Source of the DNA: Hwanghaeella grinnelliae
Lineage (GTDB): Bacteria; Pseudomonadota; Alphaproteobacteria; UBA8366; Aestuariispiraceae
DNA length: 64,000 bases
Reading direction: 5' to 3'
Assembly (NCBI RefSeq): GCF_004005845.1
Contig: NZ_SADE01000001.1
Span: 2,232,001-2,296,000, forward strand
The notes under the pieces: generated by a model
What the model was told of the DNA's origin: nothing
The model's database searches: none
What the model saw: the letters and a program-made list of their open reading frames with translations, nothing else
In this document: positions 34,140 to 43,931 of the stretch, in pieces
Layout: the number at the start of each line of letters is the position of its first letter
Numbering within the stretch: the first letter of the stretch is position 1
Position numbers and translations under genes: made by a program

Positions 34140-35185
34140 TGTGCAGCAGCCTCCCGCGCGGCCTCGGAATCGACCTGCAAGCCTTCAAAATCCGCCTTCA
34201 TCGCATCGATGAAGCCATGTACCGCCATATCCGCAGCGACGCCGATGGCGTTCGCGAAACCGATCCCGTCGGTGCCGCCATGGCTTTTCACCACGATCCC
34301 GTTCAAACCCAGAAAGACCGCGCCGTTGTAGCGTCGCGGATCCAGGCGCAGGCGCAGCTTGTCGATCGACCGGCTGGCAAACAGATAGCCGATCTTGGCC
34401 ATCAGGCTGCTTTGGAAAGTCTCGCGGATAAAGGTACTGATCAGTTTGGATGTTCCTTCCACGGTCTTCAGCGCCACATTGCCCGTAAAACCGTCGGTCA
34501 CGATGACATCCACCGTGCCCTTAGAGATGTCGTCACCTTCGACGAACCCCTTGAATTCAATAGGTAGATTGCTGTTGCGGATGGTGTTGGCCGCGGCCTT
34601 CACCTCCTCATTGCCTTTCAATTCCTCGACCCCGATGTTCATCAGGCCGATCGTCGGCTTGGCCAGCCCAAGGACGGTTCTGGCGAAAACCTCGCCCATC
34701 ACCGCGAATTGCACCAGGTTTTCGGCGCTGCATTCCACATTGGCGCCCAGATCGAGCATGCAGCTTTCGCCGTTCATGGTGGGCAGGACAGAGCAGATGG
34801 CAGGCCGGTCGATACCCGGCAAGGTGCGCAGTCCGAACATCGCCATCGCCATCAAGGCACCGGTATTGCCCGCTGACACCGTACAGGAAGCCTCACCGGA
34901 CTTCACCGCATCAATGGCGAGCCGCATGCTGGACTGCTTACCGTTCCGCAACGCCGCCGACGGTTTGTCATCGTTGGAAATCGCCTTGTCGGTGTGACGA
35001 ATTTCGACGCACCCTTTCAGCAGGGGCTGCGCCTCCACCAAGGGGCGAAGCCGGGCTTCGTCGCCGAACAGCAGAAAATAGGCATTCGGCAAACGCTCGC
35101 GCGCAATCGCGGCGCCTGCAACAACAATATCGGGGGCGTGATCGCCCCCCATACCGTCCAGCGAAATTGTTAGCCGATCCGCCAA
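34136..35185 (-). CDS. plsX: Phosphate acyltransferase PlsX
   Basis: PlsX converts acyl-ACP to acyl-phosphate for phospholipid synthesis. The N-terminal SLDGMGGDHAPDIVVAGA is the family signature and VTDGFTGNVALKTVEG follows near residue 230. Length is 349 residues, as usual. It lies between rpmF and fabH, the arrangement widely conserved in bacteria, and is translationally coupled to fabH. Confidence 0.97.
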   Translation of the reverse strand: MADRLTISLDGMGGDHAPDIVVAGAAIARERLPNAYFLLFGDEARLRPLVEAQPLLKGCVEIRHTDKAISNDDKPSAALRNGKQSSMRLAIDAVKSGEASCTVSAGNTGALMAMAMFGLRTLPGIDRPAICSVLPTMNGESCMLDLGANVECSAENLVQFAVMGEVFARTVLGLAKPTIGLMNIGVEELKGNEEVKAAANTIRNSNLPIEFKGFVEGDDISKGTVDVIVTDGFTGNVALKTVEGTSKLISTFIRETFQSSLMAKIGYLFASRSIDKLRLRLDPRRYNGAVFLGLNGIVVKSHGGTDGIGFANAIGVAADMAVHGFIDAMKADFEGLQVDSEAAREAAAQ

Positions 35186-35317
35186 AGCGTTGTCCCGCCG
35201 CGTGCCTTGTTCTTGTGCCTTGCAGGGCCTTTTCCGTCCCTACAAGGAGGCGTTCCGGGCTCATGCGTGCTGGTTAGCGTCCTCGCCCAACCAACCGGAC
35301 GCCTTATGAACAGGCAA

Positions 35318-35500
35318 TCAGAGTCCGGCCGCTTCCACAACCTCGCGGTTGTCGTAATGACCGCAGGATGCGCAAACGTGATGCGGGCGCTTCAGCTCAC
35401 CGCAGTTCGGGCATTCGGCATGTGCCATGCTTTTCAGTGAATCATGAGCCCGGCGCATATCGCGACGCGAACGGCTCACCTTTCTTTTGGGTACAGCCAT
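35318..35500 (-). CDS. rpmF: 50S ribosomal protein L32
   Basis: The 60-residue protein begins [20 protein letters not shown], the L32 signature, and has a zinc-binding pair CPNC and CASC. The start at 35500 follows the universal MAVPK pattern; the reading frame extends three codons upstream. It precedes plsX in the conserved order. Confidence 0.97.
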   Translation of the reverse strand: MAVPKRKVSRSRRDMRRAHDSLKSMAHAECPNCGELKRPHHVCASCGHYDNREVVEAAGL

Positions 35501-35635
35501 TTTCTTCAACTTTCGACAAATGAGAAACGAGCGGCTTCTTAGAGGATTTGATCACCGACGACAAGCCGCCGCATGCAATAGAACAACATGCGCGGACACC
35601 CGTACGGCGATCCACCCTCTAACCGTGGCGGTGCT

Positions 35636-36223
35636 TTAATCCTTACGCTTCAGTTTTGCAAGCTCTGCGAACGGACCGCTGGGGGCATTGAGGGTAACGA
35701 CTTCCGCGACCTTCTTTCCGCCATCGCCATTCAGCAGGTCCTCGACCGCGACCCCCGGGGCGCGTGGATAAGGATCGAGCGAAAGGGAAAGGTGTTGCAC
35801 GGCCAGTTCCCCGATATCGATCCCCCGGTCCTCGAAAGGTTCAACGGGATCGTCGTCTTCCAAGGTCAGTTCGATATTCACCACGTCATCAACCGCGCCG
35901 AATTCTGCTTCGAACTCTTCGGCGACCTCTCCCTCGACAGGCTCCAGCGATACGACGCAGGCCTGCACGACCTTGGCGCTAAACGTGCCGGTGGCCTTAA
36001 CCCCGCGCCCACCGCCTTTGGTCGGGCGCAGATGCACCTTCGCTTCGAAAGACGGCAGACCCAGCAGGCCCAGGCGCTTTGCAATCGCCATACGTTCGGA
36101 TTCGGTAGGCGCAAGGCGCACGTAGCGTCCCTCACCCGGTAACGAGTCCGGATCGACCCAGACGCTGAACTCCCGTTCCTCGACCGGAACGGCGGCGCCC
36201 TCTTCTTTCTCGTGTTCAGTCAT
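35636..36223 (-). CDS. DUF177 (YceD-like) protein
   Basis: This 195-residue acidic protein has the DUF177 core around VVQACVVSLEPVEGEVAEEF and is located upstream of rpmF, as YceD proteins are. YceD is linked to 23S rRNA accumulation and plastid/bacterial ribosome assembly. The start at 36223 lies one base after the stop of the CBP3-like gene. The frame remains open upstream to 36325 but only over the neighbouring gene. Confidence 0.88.
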   Translation of the reverse strand: MTEHEKEEGAAVPVEEREFSVWVDPDSLPGEGRYVRLAPTESERMAIAKRLGLLGLPSFEAKVHLRPTKGGGRGVKATGTFSAKVVQACVVSLEPVEGEVAEEFEAEFGAVDDVVNIELTLEDDDPVEPFEDRGIDIGELAVQHLSLSLDPYPRAPGVAVEDLLNGDGGKKVAEVVTLNAPSGPFAELAKLKRKD

Positions 36224-36224
36224 T

Positions 36225-36893
36225 TCAATTTCCTGTTCCGGGCCGCGGCTCGGGGAAGGACACCTGGCCGCCCAAAATGGCGGACGGGTCCTGTGCCGCA
36301 AGCGCGGCCCTGGCTTCCAAAACATAGCGCGTCAGCCCTTCCTGGGCAGACGCAATACCAGGCGATGCCGGCAGAACGCCGGAATCGGGGCCGGAATCGA
36401 GGCCGAAATCGGGGCTTTCCCCGGCCTTGGAAACAGAATCGGACACGGTCCCCGACCCTTCCAAAACCGCGCCACGATAGACGTTTCGCCCCAGGGCATC
36501 GGCCAAGTCTTCCACCGGAGTGGCGCCGTTCAGGGCCTTCTCATAGGTCTCAAACCGCCCATACAGCGCGTCGATCATGCGATGGATCTTCTTCGGAACG
36601 CTCAGGTCACCGACGCCGATTTCCCGCAAGGAATTGTCCATATCCGCGAAATGTTCCTCCAGCATCGCCCGCAAGACAGGGTTCTGTCGGTCTTCGCGCG
36701 GGAATCGATTCAGTATCAGGAACAGGTGCAGCACGATCATGTCGAACCGACCATCTACCGTATCGGGCACCTTCATCACAGTATAGAAGACCGGGCGGCG
36801 CGCCTGATCCACCACCGCCGCATAAAGCGCGACAGCGCGGGAATCGTGGCTATCCAGGTCTAGAAAGCGTCGAATGGCGCGCAGCAGGGGCAT
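36225..36893 (-). CDS. Ubiquinol-cytochrome c chaperone (CBP3/UQCC1 family)
   Basis: The 222-residue helical protein has the family pattern: VALYAAVVDQARRPVFY near the N-terminus, TVDGRFDMIVLHLFLILNR, then LFDMDNSLREIGVGDLSVPKK-like sequence (here FADMDNSLREIGVGDLSVPK). The family is found upstream of DUF177 and rpmF in alphaproteobacteria and is related to the chaperone needed for assembly of the cytochrome bc1 complex. It is divergent from bamE. Confidence 0.9.
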   Translation of the reverse strand: MPLLRAIRRFLDLDSHDSRAVALYAAVVDQARRPVFYTVMKVPDTVDGRFDMIVLHLFLILNRFPREDRQNPVLRAMLEEHFADMDNSLREIGVGDLSVPKKIHRMIDALYGRFETYEKALNGATPVEDLADALGRNVYRGAVLEGSGTVSDSVSKAGESPDFGLDSGPDSGVLPASPGIASAQEGLTRYVLEARAALAAQDPSAILGGQVSFPEPRPGTGN

Positions 36894-37125
36894 ATGGGTC
36901 TCAACGGATCAGAGGGACAAGCATTCTGGCATGGCGTTCCTGAATTGACACAAACAGGGGCCGGTGCGAGTTTGCCCACCAAATCGTCCCTAAACGCGGC
37001 GGGGTCAAGGTCCCGGCACGGAAAACATTACGGGAATCGTGTTGGATGGCGTGTCCGGCGATCCCATATGCACCGGGTCGGCCCCTGTATACCTTTCAAA
37101 TGAAGAAGCACCAGTTGACCGGTCC

Positions 37126-37623
37126 ATGACGAAACGATCCGCCTCACCTTCCCGAACCAGCCGAGCCAAAATCGGCAGACATGCGCGCCTTTTGGCCAGT
37201 GTCGCAGTGATCGCGCTTGCGGCCACCGCCTGTACGCCCAAGACGGCCCTGCGCGGAAATCTGCCGCGTCCTCATCAGATCGAGCAACTGGAAGTCGGGA
37301 AACAACGCAAAACCCAGGTCGAATCGATCATGGGAAGCCCGTCCGTGATCGGCACGTTCGACGACAACATCTGGTACTATATGAGCCGCCGGACGGAGCA
37401 ATGGGCCTTCTTCCCGGAAGAGGTCGTGGAGCAAAAGGTCCTGGCGCTGTATTTCAGCAATGAAGGCGTCCTGCAGCACGTTGAAACCTATACCGAGGAC
37501 GACGCCCGCGAAATCGCCACCAGCAGCCGGACGACGCCGACCGCCGGTAAGGAACTGGGGGTTCTGGAGCAAATCTTCGGCAATGTCGGCAAGTTCGGCG
37601 GCAACCCGGATACCGGTTACTAG
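37126..37623 (+). CDS. bamE: Outer-membrane assembly lipoprotein BamE (SmpA/OmlA)
   Basis: An N-terminal signal ends with LAATAC, giving a lipobox-like site with Cys near residue 36. The SmpA/OmlA domain follows: LEVGKQRKTQVESIMGSPS and NIWYYMSRR. BamE is a periplasmic lipoprotein of the BAM complex that inserts outer-membrane proteins. The start at 37126 (MTKRSAS) gives 165 residues; the frame is open to 37039 but upstream residues do not look like a signal sequence. A strong terminator follows. Confidence 0.92.
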   Translation: MTKRSASPSRTSRAKIGRHARLLASVAVIALAATACTPKTALRGNLPRPHQIEQLEVGKQRKTQVESIMGSPSVIGTFDDNIWYYMSRRTEQWAFFPEEVVEQKVLALYFSNEGVLQHVETYTEDDAREIATSSRTTPTAGKELGVLEQIFGNVGKFGGNPDTGY

Positions 37624-37686
37624 CCGCGTTCGGCTCCTACAACATGAACCGGCAGGTCGGATTCTCCGCTGGCCGCCCCTGGCCAC

Positions 37687-37710
37687 CCCCCTGCCTGCCC
37701 CCCTGCCTGC
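37687..37710 (+). repeat. Tandem 12-base repeat, two copies
   Basis: CCCCCTGCCTGC occurs twice head-to-tail (37687-37698, 37699-37710) between bamE and its terminator. No coding role is apparent. Confidence 0.85.
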
Positions 37711-37723
37711 CATTGCAAAGAAA

Positions 37724-37760
37724 AGCCCCCGAGGCATCGCCCCGGGGGTTAGTTTTTTTT
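37724..37760 (+). terminator. Rho-independent terminator of bamE
   Basis: A 10-base stem (CCCCCGAGGC / GCCCCGGGGG, one mismatch) with an ATC loop spans 37726-37748 and is followed by a run of eight T at 37753-37760. It lies about 100 bases after bamE. Confidence 0.88.
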
Positions 37761-37809
37761 CCGGGCTCCGGCGAACCGGGCCCGTTCGATTTGTCGCCTT
37801 ACGCGCGGT

Positions 37810-39882
37810 TTAGTGCGCGAGTGCAGCCAGAAGCAGGATCGCCACGATATTGGTGATCTTGATCATCGGGTTCACAGCCGGACCCGCCGTATCTTTGTAC
37901 GGATCGCCAACGGTATCCCCGGTGACCGCGGCCTTGTGGGCCTCGGACCCTTTACCGCCGTGGTTGCCGTCTTCGATGTACTTCTTGGCGTTGTCCCAGG
38001 CACCACCGCCCGCCGTCATCGACAGCGCGACGAAGAGGCCGGTGACGATCACGCCCAACAGCAAGGCGCCGAGTGCCGCGAAGGCAGCCGCCTGGCCGGC
38101 AATCGCGTTGATCACGAAGTAGATCACGATCGGCGAGAAGATCGGCAGCAGCGACGGGATGACCATTTCCTTGATCGCGGTCTTGGTCAGCATGTCGACG
38201 CAACGGCCGTATTCGGGCTTGGTCGTGCCTTCCATGATGCCCGGCAGTTCCTTGAACTGACGGCGAACCTCGACCACGACAGCACCACCGGCGCGGCCGA
38301 CGGCGGTCATGCTCATCGCGCCGAACAGATAGGGCAGCAAGCCACCCAGCAATAGACCGACCACGACATACGGGTTGGAGAGCGAGAAGTTGACCTTCAC
38401 GTCACTGAAATAGGCATCCAGATCCGACGTATAGGCCGCGAACAGCACCAGCGCGCCGAGACCGGCGGAACCGATCGCATAGCCCTTGGTGACGGCCTTG
38501 GTGGTGTTGCCCACTGCGTCCAGCGCATCCGTGGTGTTGCGGACGCTATCGTCCAGCTCCGCCATTTCAGCGATGCCGCCTGCGTTATCCGTCACCGGAC
38601 CGTAGGCGTCGAGCGCGACAACCATGCCGGCCAGGGCCAGCATCGTGGTCACCGCGATGGCGATGCCGAACAGCCCCGCGAACAGATAGGTCACGATGAT
38701 CGCGGCGCAGATCAGTATCGCCGGGATCGCGGTTGCTTCCATGGAAACGGCAAGACCTTGGATGACGTTCGTGCCGTGACCGGTTTCAGACGCCTTTGCG
38801 ACCGAACGGACCGGACGGTATTCCGTCGAGGTATAGTATTCGGTAACCCAGACGATCAGGCCCGTCAGGACCAGGCCGGTAATCCCACAATAGAACAGAT
38901 CCATGCCGGTGAAGGTCGTCCCGCCGATGGTCAGTTCCGTGGCCGTGCCGATGGTCATTTCCGTGATCGGATACAGCGCGATCGCCGATAGCACCGCCGA
39001 AGCGAAGAAGCCCTTATACAAAGCCCCCATGATGTTCTGGCTGCTGCCCAACCGGACGAAGAAGGTCGCGATGATCGACGCGACCAGGCAAACGCCGCCG
39101 ATTGCCATCGGATAGATCAGCATTTGTTCCAGGTTCGGGTCGTTGCCGAGATACAGCAGGGCCAGGACCATTGTGGCGCCGATGGTGACGACATAGGTCT
39201 CGAACAAATCGGCCGCCATGCCCGCGCAATCGCCGACATTGTCGCCGACATTGTCGGCGATAACCGCCGGATTGCGGGGGTCGTCTTCCGGGATGCCGGC
39301 TTCGACCTTACCGACCAAATCCGCGCCGACATCCGCACCCTTGGTGAAGATACCGCCGCCGAGACGGGCGAAAATCGAAATCAGCGATGCGCCGAAGGCC
39401 AAGCCGATCAACGGGTTGATCATGTCGCGGCCGGTGGCGCCCATGCCGTCGAGGATGGCGTAGTAGACGGCGATGGACATCAACGCCAAGCCGGCGACCA
39501 ACATGCCCGTCACCGCACCGGAGCGGAACGACATGCTGAGGCCCGCGGCCAGGCTCGTCCGTGCCGCTTCGGTCGTGCGCACATTCGCGCGAACCGAGAC
39601 CAGCATGCCAATATAGCCGGCGGCGCCGGACATTATCGCGCCGATCAGGAAACCAATGGCCGTCGTAAGGCCAAGCGATAGAAACAGGACGACCGCCACG
39701 ATGACGCCGACGATGCCGATCGTCGTGTACTGGCGGTTCAGGTAAGCGGATGCGCCTTCCTGAATGGCCGCCGCAATTTCCTGCATGCGCTCGTTGCCAG
39801 CGCTCGAGGCGATAATGGCGCGCGATGTGAACAGTCCGTACAGGACCGCTAACACACCACAGCCGATAATAAGGTAAATCAT
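37810..39882 (-). CDS. hppA: Membrane-bound proton-translocating pyrophosphatase, K+-independent type
   Basis: HppA couples pyrophosphate hydrolysis to H+ pumping across a membrane. The 690-residue protein has about 16 membrane segments, the substrate motif [21 protein letters not shown] and [20 protein letters not shown] carries Lys at the position that separates K+-independent enzymes (Lys) from K+-dependent ones (Ala). The start at 39882 has AAGGGT upstream; the frame stays open to 40050 without homology. It is monocistronic. Confidence 0.96.
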   Translation of the reverse strand: MIYLIIGCGVLAVLYGLFTSRAIIASSAGNERMQEIAAAIQEGASAYLNRQYTTIGIVGVIVAVVLFLSLGLTTAIGFLIGAIMSGAAGYIGMLVSVRANVRTTEAARTSLAAGLSMSFRSGAVTGMLVAGLALMSIAVYYAILDGMGATGRDMINPLIGLAFGASLISIFARLGGGIFTKGADVGADLVGKVEAGIPEDDPRNPAVIADNVGDNVGDCAGMAADLFETYVVTIGATMVLALLYLGNDPNLEQMLIYPMAIGGVCLVASIIATFFVRLGSSQNIMGALYKGFFASAVLSAIALYPITEMTIGTATELTIGGTTFTGMDLFYCGITGLVLTGLIVWVTEYYTSTEYRPVRSVAKASETGHGTNVIQGLAVSMEATAIPAILICAAIIVTYLFAGLFGIAIAVTTMLALAGMVVALDAYGPVTDNAGGIAEMAELDDSVRNTTDALDAVGNTTKAVTKGYAIGSAGLGALVLFAAYTSDLDAYFSDVKVNFSLSNPYVVVGLLLGGLLPYLFGAMSMTAVGRAGGAVVVEVRRQFKELPGIMEGTTKPEYGRCVDMLTKTAIKEMVIPSLLPIFSPIVIYFVINAIAGQAAAFAALGALLLGVIVTGLFVALSMTAGGGAWDNAKKYIEDGNHGGKGSEAHKAAVTGDTVGDPYKDTAGPAVNPMIKITNIVAILLLAALAH

Positions 39883-40122
39883 TTTGCTCTGACCCTTCCC
39901 AAACTTGAAGTTTGATCCCGTAATGGGATTCCCGTGCGACGGTCTTTTTGCCGCCTGAACATCCCCAATCACGGGGTTTTTTGCCCTTCGCCGTCTGCCT
40001 CCAGCAACAGGGTTACAGTGACCGTCGCCCCGACCAAAGCCGGGGCGCAAGCCGCAAAAAAGCTACGGTAACGCGGAAATTTAGGCAAGTAGAGGAATTA
40101 CCCCCGCACCGCGGGGGGCCGA
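39883..40122. other. Intergenic region with hppA promoter and two hairpins
   Basis: This gap holds the hppA 5' region. A perfect 7-base stem with an 8-base loop (CGCCCCG 40026-40032, CGGGGCG 40041-40047) lacks a T-run on either strand. A short CCCC/GGGG stem followed by TTTTTT at about 39963-39982 does not follow any plus-strand gene. Neither is convincing as a terminator. Confidence 0.4.
40101..40117 (-). terminator. GC hairpin just after the MFS gene
   Basis: CCCCCGC and GCGGGGG form a perfect 7-base stem with a 3-base loop five bases beyond the stop of the minus-strand transporter gene. The T-run downstream is weak (TAATTCC), so termination efficiency is uncertain. Confidence 0.5.
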
Positions 40123-41400
40123 TCAGGCCAAACGGGTGCCGTCAGGGCGATAGAAACGCAACCACAGCGCCGCCAGGAAGACGACGAGCACCGGTCCAAT
40201 GATCGCCATGTTGACTGCATCCCAACCGACCAGATTCTGAAGCATCCCGGCCGACAGACTGGCCACGCTGACCGATCCGAAGACCATGAAATCATTGAGT
40301 GCTTGAACCTTATTGCGCTCGGACGCGGTATAGGTTCTGGTCAACAGGGTCGTGCCCCCGATGAACATGAAGTTCCATCCCACGCCAAGCAGAAGAAGCC
40401 CAAGCCAGAACTCCTCGATATTCACGCCGGACAGGTTGACCGCGACACAGCCGATATTCAGCGCGGTGCCGAGTTTGATGATGTTCAGCACGCCAAATTT
40501 GCGAATCAACGAACCGGTAAAGAAGCTGGGCGCGAACATGCCAAGCGCATGCCATTGAATGACGAAAGCCGTGTCGGCGACGCCGAAACCACAGACCTGC
40601 ATGGCCAGCGGGGTGGCCGTCATGACAAACGACATCACGGCATAGCCAAGCATCGCCGCGACGACAGCAACGACGAAAATCGGCTGTTTCGCGATCTGGC
40701 CCAACGGACGGCCGGATTCCCGCCGCTGTTCCGGCGGCAGGTTCGGAATTCGGATGAATTGCAGGATACCGACGGTTATCAGGCACAAGACGATCACCAC
40801 CGCATACGAGCCCGCGAACATGACGGGTGCCAGAAGATCCTGACTTTCCCGCGCCAATGTGGGTCCGACCACGGCGGCGATGACACCGCCCGCCATGACC
40901 AGCGAAATCGCCCGCGGGCGAAAGGCCTCGCTGGCGGTTTCAGACGCTGCGAAACGGTAATACTGCCAGAACGCGTTGTGGACGCCGATCATCAACCCAC
41001 AGGCGGTGAACATCCAGAAACTGCCTTCCAGAATGGCGTAGCACGCGAGCGCCGCGCCGCCGGCCCCAATGAACTGACCGATCGTGAAGCCTACACGGCG
41101 ACCGACGCGGCGCATGAACATCGATGCAGGGATCGTCGCCATCATGGTCCCGATGAACTGCATGCTGAGCGGCAAGGTCGCCAAGCTCTCTTCCGGCAAG
41201 GTTCCCAGGAAGGGCAGCGTTACCGTGGCGTTCGGGTCGGCGAGCATTTTGCCCGTCAGCGCCGAGATGACCATGTTGAGGCTGGTTCCAGACATGCTGC
41301 ACGCCAAGCACAACGACAGCAGGATGACGTTGCGCTTGGTCGGGTCCGAACCGGAAAAGGCCGAACGCGTACCGGACAAAATAGACATGGGGCGATTCAC
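40123..41400 (-). CDS. Major facilitator superfamily transporter
   Basis: Twelve hydrophobic segments and the intracellular motif FMRRVGRRVGFTIGQ after the second or third helix place this 425-residue protein in the MFS. A cytoplasmic mid-loop near residue 220 (IRIPNLPPEQRRESGRPL) separates the halves. Substrate is unknown. It lies 18 bases downstream of the FliL-like gene on the same strand and may be in the same transcript. An alternative start is 41388. Confidence 0.86.
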   Translation of the reverse strand: MNRPMSILSGTRSAFSGSDPTKRNVILLSLCLACSMSGTSLNMVISALTGKMLADPNATVTLPFLGTLPEESLATLPLSMQFIGTMMATIPASMFMRRVGRRVGFTIGQFIGAGGAALACYAILEGSFWMFTACGLMIGVHNAFWQYYRFAASETASEAFRPRAISLVMAGGVIAAVVGPTLARESQDLLAPVMFAGSYAVVIVLCLITVGILQFIRIPNLPPEQRRESGRPLGQIAKQPIFVVAVVAAMLGYAVMSFVMTATPLAMQVCGFGVADTAFVIQWHALGMFAPSFFTGSLIRKFGVLNIIKLGTALNIGCVAVNLSGVNIEEFWLGLLLLGVGWNFMFIGGTTLLTRTYTASERNKVQALNDFMVFGSVSVASLSAGMLQNLVGWDAVNMAIIGPVLVVFLAALWLRFYRPDGTRLA

Positions 41401-41418
41401 TCAAACAATTGGAACAGG

Positions 41419-41877
41419 TCAACTTCCGCGTTTTTCGTAGATGCCCTCGATCAGGACATCCACCAGGTTCTCCGACCCGATATTCTTGGCCACGATTTTT
41501 CTGAGGCGCCGCTTGATTGCCACAATGCTGATCGGTTGGTCGAGGGGCGCAGCCGAAAAATAGTCGTGAAGCGAAAGGTAGGTTTCTTCCTTAATACGGG
41601 GCATGACCTGAAGCGCAAATTCTTTTCCACCCTGATCAGTCACCTGGAGCGTGATCTTCAACAGGATGTATTTCTTGACGGCCCCTTGTCGGATTACGGG
41701 GATGGTCAGGGAATCGAGTTGAACCAGTTCCGGGTCCGGCGGTGGTGGTGGCGGCTCCGGTTCCGCCATCTGATCGGTCGCATCTTTCAACACAAACCAA
41801 TAATAAGCGGCGCCGCCGGCGGTACCGACGAGCAACAATATGGGGATGATGATCAGTAGAAGCTTTTTCATATGCAC
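41419..41877 (-). CDS. fliL: FliL-like flagellar basal-body associated protein
   Basis: One N-terminal membrane segment (LLLIIIPILLLVGTAG) is followed by a proline-rich linker and a periplasmic FliL domain ending in LVDVLIEGIY. FliL sits at the flagellar motor and helps stator function and torque. The 152-residue length fits. Unusually, it is not next to other flagellar genes but between an uncharacterised membrane protein and an MFS carrier, so a second, FliL-like role is possible. Confidence 0.8.
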   Translation of the reverse strand: MHMKKLLLIIIPILLLVGTAGGAAYYWFVLKDATDQMAEPEPPPPPPDPELVQLDSLTIPVIRQGAVKKYILLKITLQVTDQGGKEFALQVMPRIKEETYLSLHDYFSAAPLDQPISIVAIKRRLRKIVAKNIGSENLVDVLIEGIYEKRGS

Positions 41878-41928
41878 GCGCCGTTAAAGGTGACGCTTAC
41901 CATACCCGGCCAATGCCCGAAACCGCCG

Positions 41929-42585
41929 TCACTGGGAATACCCGCTCCCAGGCGACTCGTTCTCCTGCTTGCTCCAATCGATATAGACCGCTTCCCGTTT
42001 GTTCTTTTTTCCCCTCGGCAGCCACAACGCCCCAAGGATAACCAGGGTGATCCCACCGAGTTCCAAGATCCAGTTCACTTTGACATCGTTGATCGTGGTC
42101 TGGATGACGACATCGAAATGGTGGAACCCAACCGCCCTGACCAAAATGAACAGCACGACCAGGAAGACGCCAAGAATGGCCAGCCAGTTGGTCAGCACGA
42201 TGCGCCGTAACCCAATGCCCAGAACCACGAAAGCCGCGAAGGTCACGCCCATCAAACCGTAGATGAAATGCCGCTGGAACTCGCGTCGTTCGTCATACCA
42301 GCCGTTGATCTTCGAATAGCAACGGCCGACCGCCGTCATGAAGGATTGCAGGTCCAACTGCTTGTTCACGCAAAGGAACAGGAAAAGCAGGGTGACTGAA
42401 ATCCAGAAGAAGCGCTGCAGAGCGACGGTATCGTCGGAATAGATGCGTGGCGCCTTCAACACCGCGCGAAACGCCAGCAGTGCCGCCACCGCATAGGCGA
42501 CGACCGTGACCCAGCCCATCACCGTCGGATCGCCGATCTTCGGCGACCAGCGCGCGAAGGTGCAGGCTTCAATTTCGTCAAACAT
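41929..42585 (-). CDS. Uncharacterised multi-pass membrane protein
   Basis: The 218-residue protein has about five hydrophobic segments, including VVAYAVAALLAFRAVL, FFWISVTLLFLFLCV and LAILGVFLVVLFILVRAVG, and a charged C-terminus. I do not recognise the family. It lies directly upstream of the fliL-like gene (51 bases) and is probably transcribed with it. The last 20 residues are polar and cytosolic by charge. Confidence 0.7.
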   Translation of the reverse strand: MFDEIEACTFARWSPKIGDPTVMGWVTVVAYAVAALLAFRAVLKAPRIYSDDTVALQRFFWISVTLLFLFLCVNKQLDLQSFMTAVGRCYSKINGWYDERREFQRHFIYGLMGVTFAAFVVLGIGLRRIVLTNWLAILGVFLVVLFILVRAVGFHHFDVVIQTTINDVKVNWILELGGITLVILGALWLPRGKKNKREAVYIDWSKQENESPGSGYSQ

Positions 42586-42655
42586 GAACCCGACTCGTCT
42601 TTGCCCGGCTGGCGCCAGGACTTCCCCCCAAAGACCTAACCGGCCCCAATTTCCG

Positions 42656-42683
42656 GTAGTATGGTGCGCGCGTTTCGGGTCAA
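42656..42683 (-). promoter_or_regulatory. Candidate sigma-70 promoter for the membrane protein/fliL operon
   Basis: On the minus strand TTGACC (42683-42678) and TACTAC (42661-42656) are separated by 16 bases. They lie about 70 bases before the start at 42585. Confidence 0.35.
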
Positions 42684-42717
42684 AGGCAATCTTGTAAAAG
42701 GAACCGTAGAAGGCCGG

Positions 42718-43875
42718 TCAGGCAACCCTGTAGCGTTCCGCCGCGTCCCAATTCACGGTGACCCCAAGGCCCGGACGCATCGGCGGTTTGGCCTTGCCGT
42801 CCTGTCGTTTGACCTGCCCGAAAATATCCAGCGGCTCTTCGAGAATCTCGTCGCGGAAATGGCTGACGGTCGAATCGAATTCCAACATCGGTGTCTGCGG
42901 GAACAGGCCGCCCGGCAAATCCTGTTGGGCGCAAAGCAGGTGGAGGGTCATCGCCACAGACACATCCGACCCCCAGCAATGGTTCATGCAGGGAATGAAA
43001 TGCGTGTGCGCCAGGGCAAGCACATTCAGGTATTCCGTAATCCCGCCCAATCCGCAGACTTCCGGCTGCACGATATCGACGCAGCGATTTTCGATCAGAT
43101 CACGAAAGCCCCAGCGGGTGAATTCCGCCTCACCGCCTGAAACAGGTGTTTTCAACGATTGGCAAAGGTCGCGATACCCCTGGTGGTCCTCGTTCGCGAC
43201 CGGTTCTTCGAACCAATCGATTTCCATCTCGTCCATTGCGGCCCCGACATACATCGCGTCCTTGAAGACATAAGCGTGGTTCGCATCGACGCCGAGGCCC
43301 ATTTCGTCGGGGATCGCATTGCGAACGGCCTGGATCAGTTTCACGTCCTTCTTAGGCCCCATGCCGATTTTCATCTTGGTACATTTGAAGCCCATTTCGG
43401 CAATGGCGGCGGCTTCTTCGGCAAAGGAGGATTCCAGGTCCTCCTCCTCCCGCAACATCATGCCGTAACCGTAGACGGTGACGTCGTCCCGGCACGGGCC
43501 GCCCAGCAGTTTCACCAAGGGCAAGCCGGTCGCCTGCCCGGCGATGTCCCACAGCGCAATATCCACCGCGGACTGGGCTTGCAGCGGCATGCCTTTCTGC
43601 CCGTGGTCCCGCAATGCGTTATAGACCTTGTGCCAGAGGTACTGTCGAGCAATCGGATCTTCCCCCAGCAACAGGGGCTGGATTACCTGTTCGACGATCG
43701 CCTTATTACCGAGCGCGACATTCCCCGCCCCAAAACATTCACCAACGCCGACAAGCCCCTCATCGGTTTCCACCCGCACCAAATGGCACGACCGCCGGGT
43801 GAACCAAGCCTGGCTATAGCCCATCTTGGGCATATCGTGGCCATAGATCCGGCTTTCGATTTTTGTGATTTTCAC
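42718..43875 (-). CDS. Enolase-superfamily (mandelate racemase/muconate lactonising) enzyme
   Basis: The 385-residue protein has the enolase-superfamily barrel: KCTKMKIGMGPKKD with a catalytic Lys pair at about 160-170, a metal site in GLGVDANHAYVF, IDWFEEPVANED, and VQPEVCGLGGITEY. Family members abstract a proton alpha to a carboxylate to dehydrate or racemise acid sugars or to cycloisomerise muconate. It lies 56 bases downstream of the ferredoxin reductase gene on the same strand, so the three genes may form one operon. The substrate is unknown. Confidence 0.88.
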   Translation of the reverse strand: MKITKIESRIYGHDMPKMGYSQAWFTRRSCHLVRVETDEGLVGVGECFGAGNVALGNKAIVEQVIQPLLLGEDPIARQYLWHKVYNALRDHGQKGMPLQAQSAVDIALWDIAGQATGLPLVKLLGGPCRDDVTVYGYGMMLREEEDLESSFAEEAAAIAEMGFKCTKMKIGMGPKKDVKLIQAVRNAIPDEMGLGVDANHAYVFKDAMYVGAAMDEMEIDWFEEPVANEDHQGYRDLCQSLKTPVSGGEAEFTRWGFRDLIENRCVDIVQPEVCGLGGITEYLNVLALAHTHFIPCMNHCWGSDVSVAMTLHLLCAQQDLPGGLFPQTPMLEFDSTVSHFRDEILEEPLDIFGQVKRQDGKAKPPMRPGLGVTVNWDAAERYRVA

Positions 43876-43931
43876 CTTTCCGCCTCCCGCTCGTTCTTAT
43901 TGTTCGGGCCGCGGAACGTGTTCCGGAAGCC

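Noticed and set aside
39963-39982. Terminator made of CCCC/GGGG and six T
   Set aside because: The stem is only four bases and no plus-strand gene precedes it.
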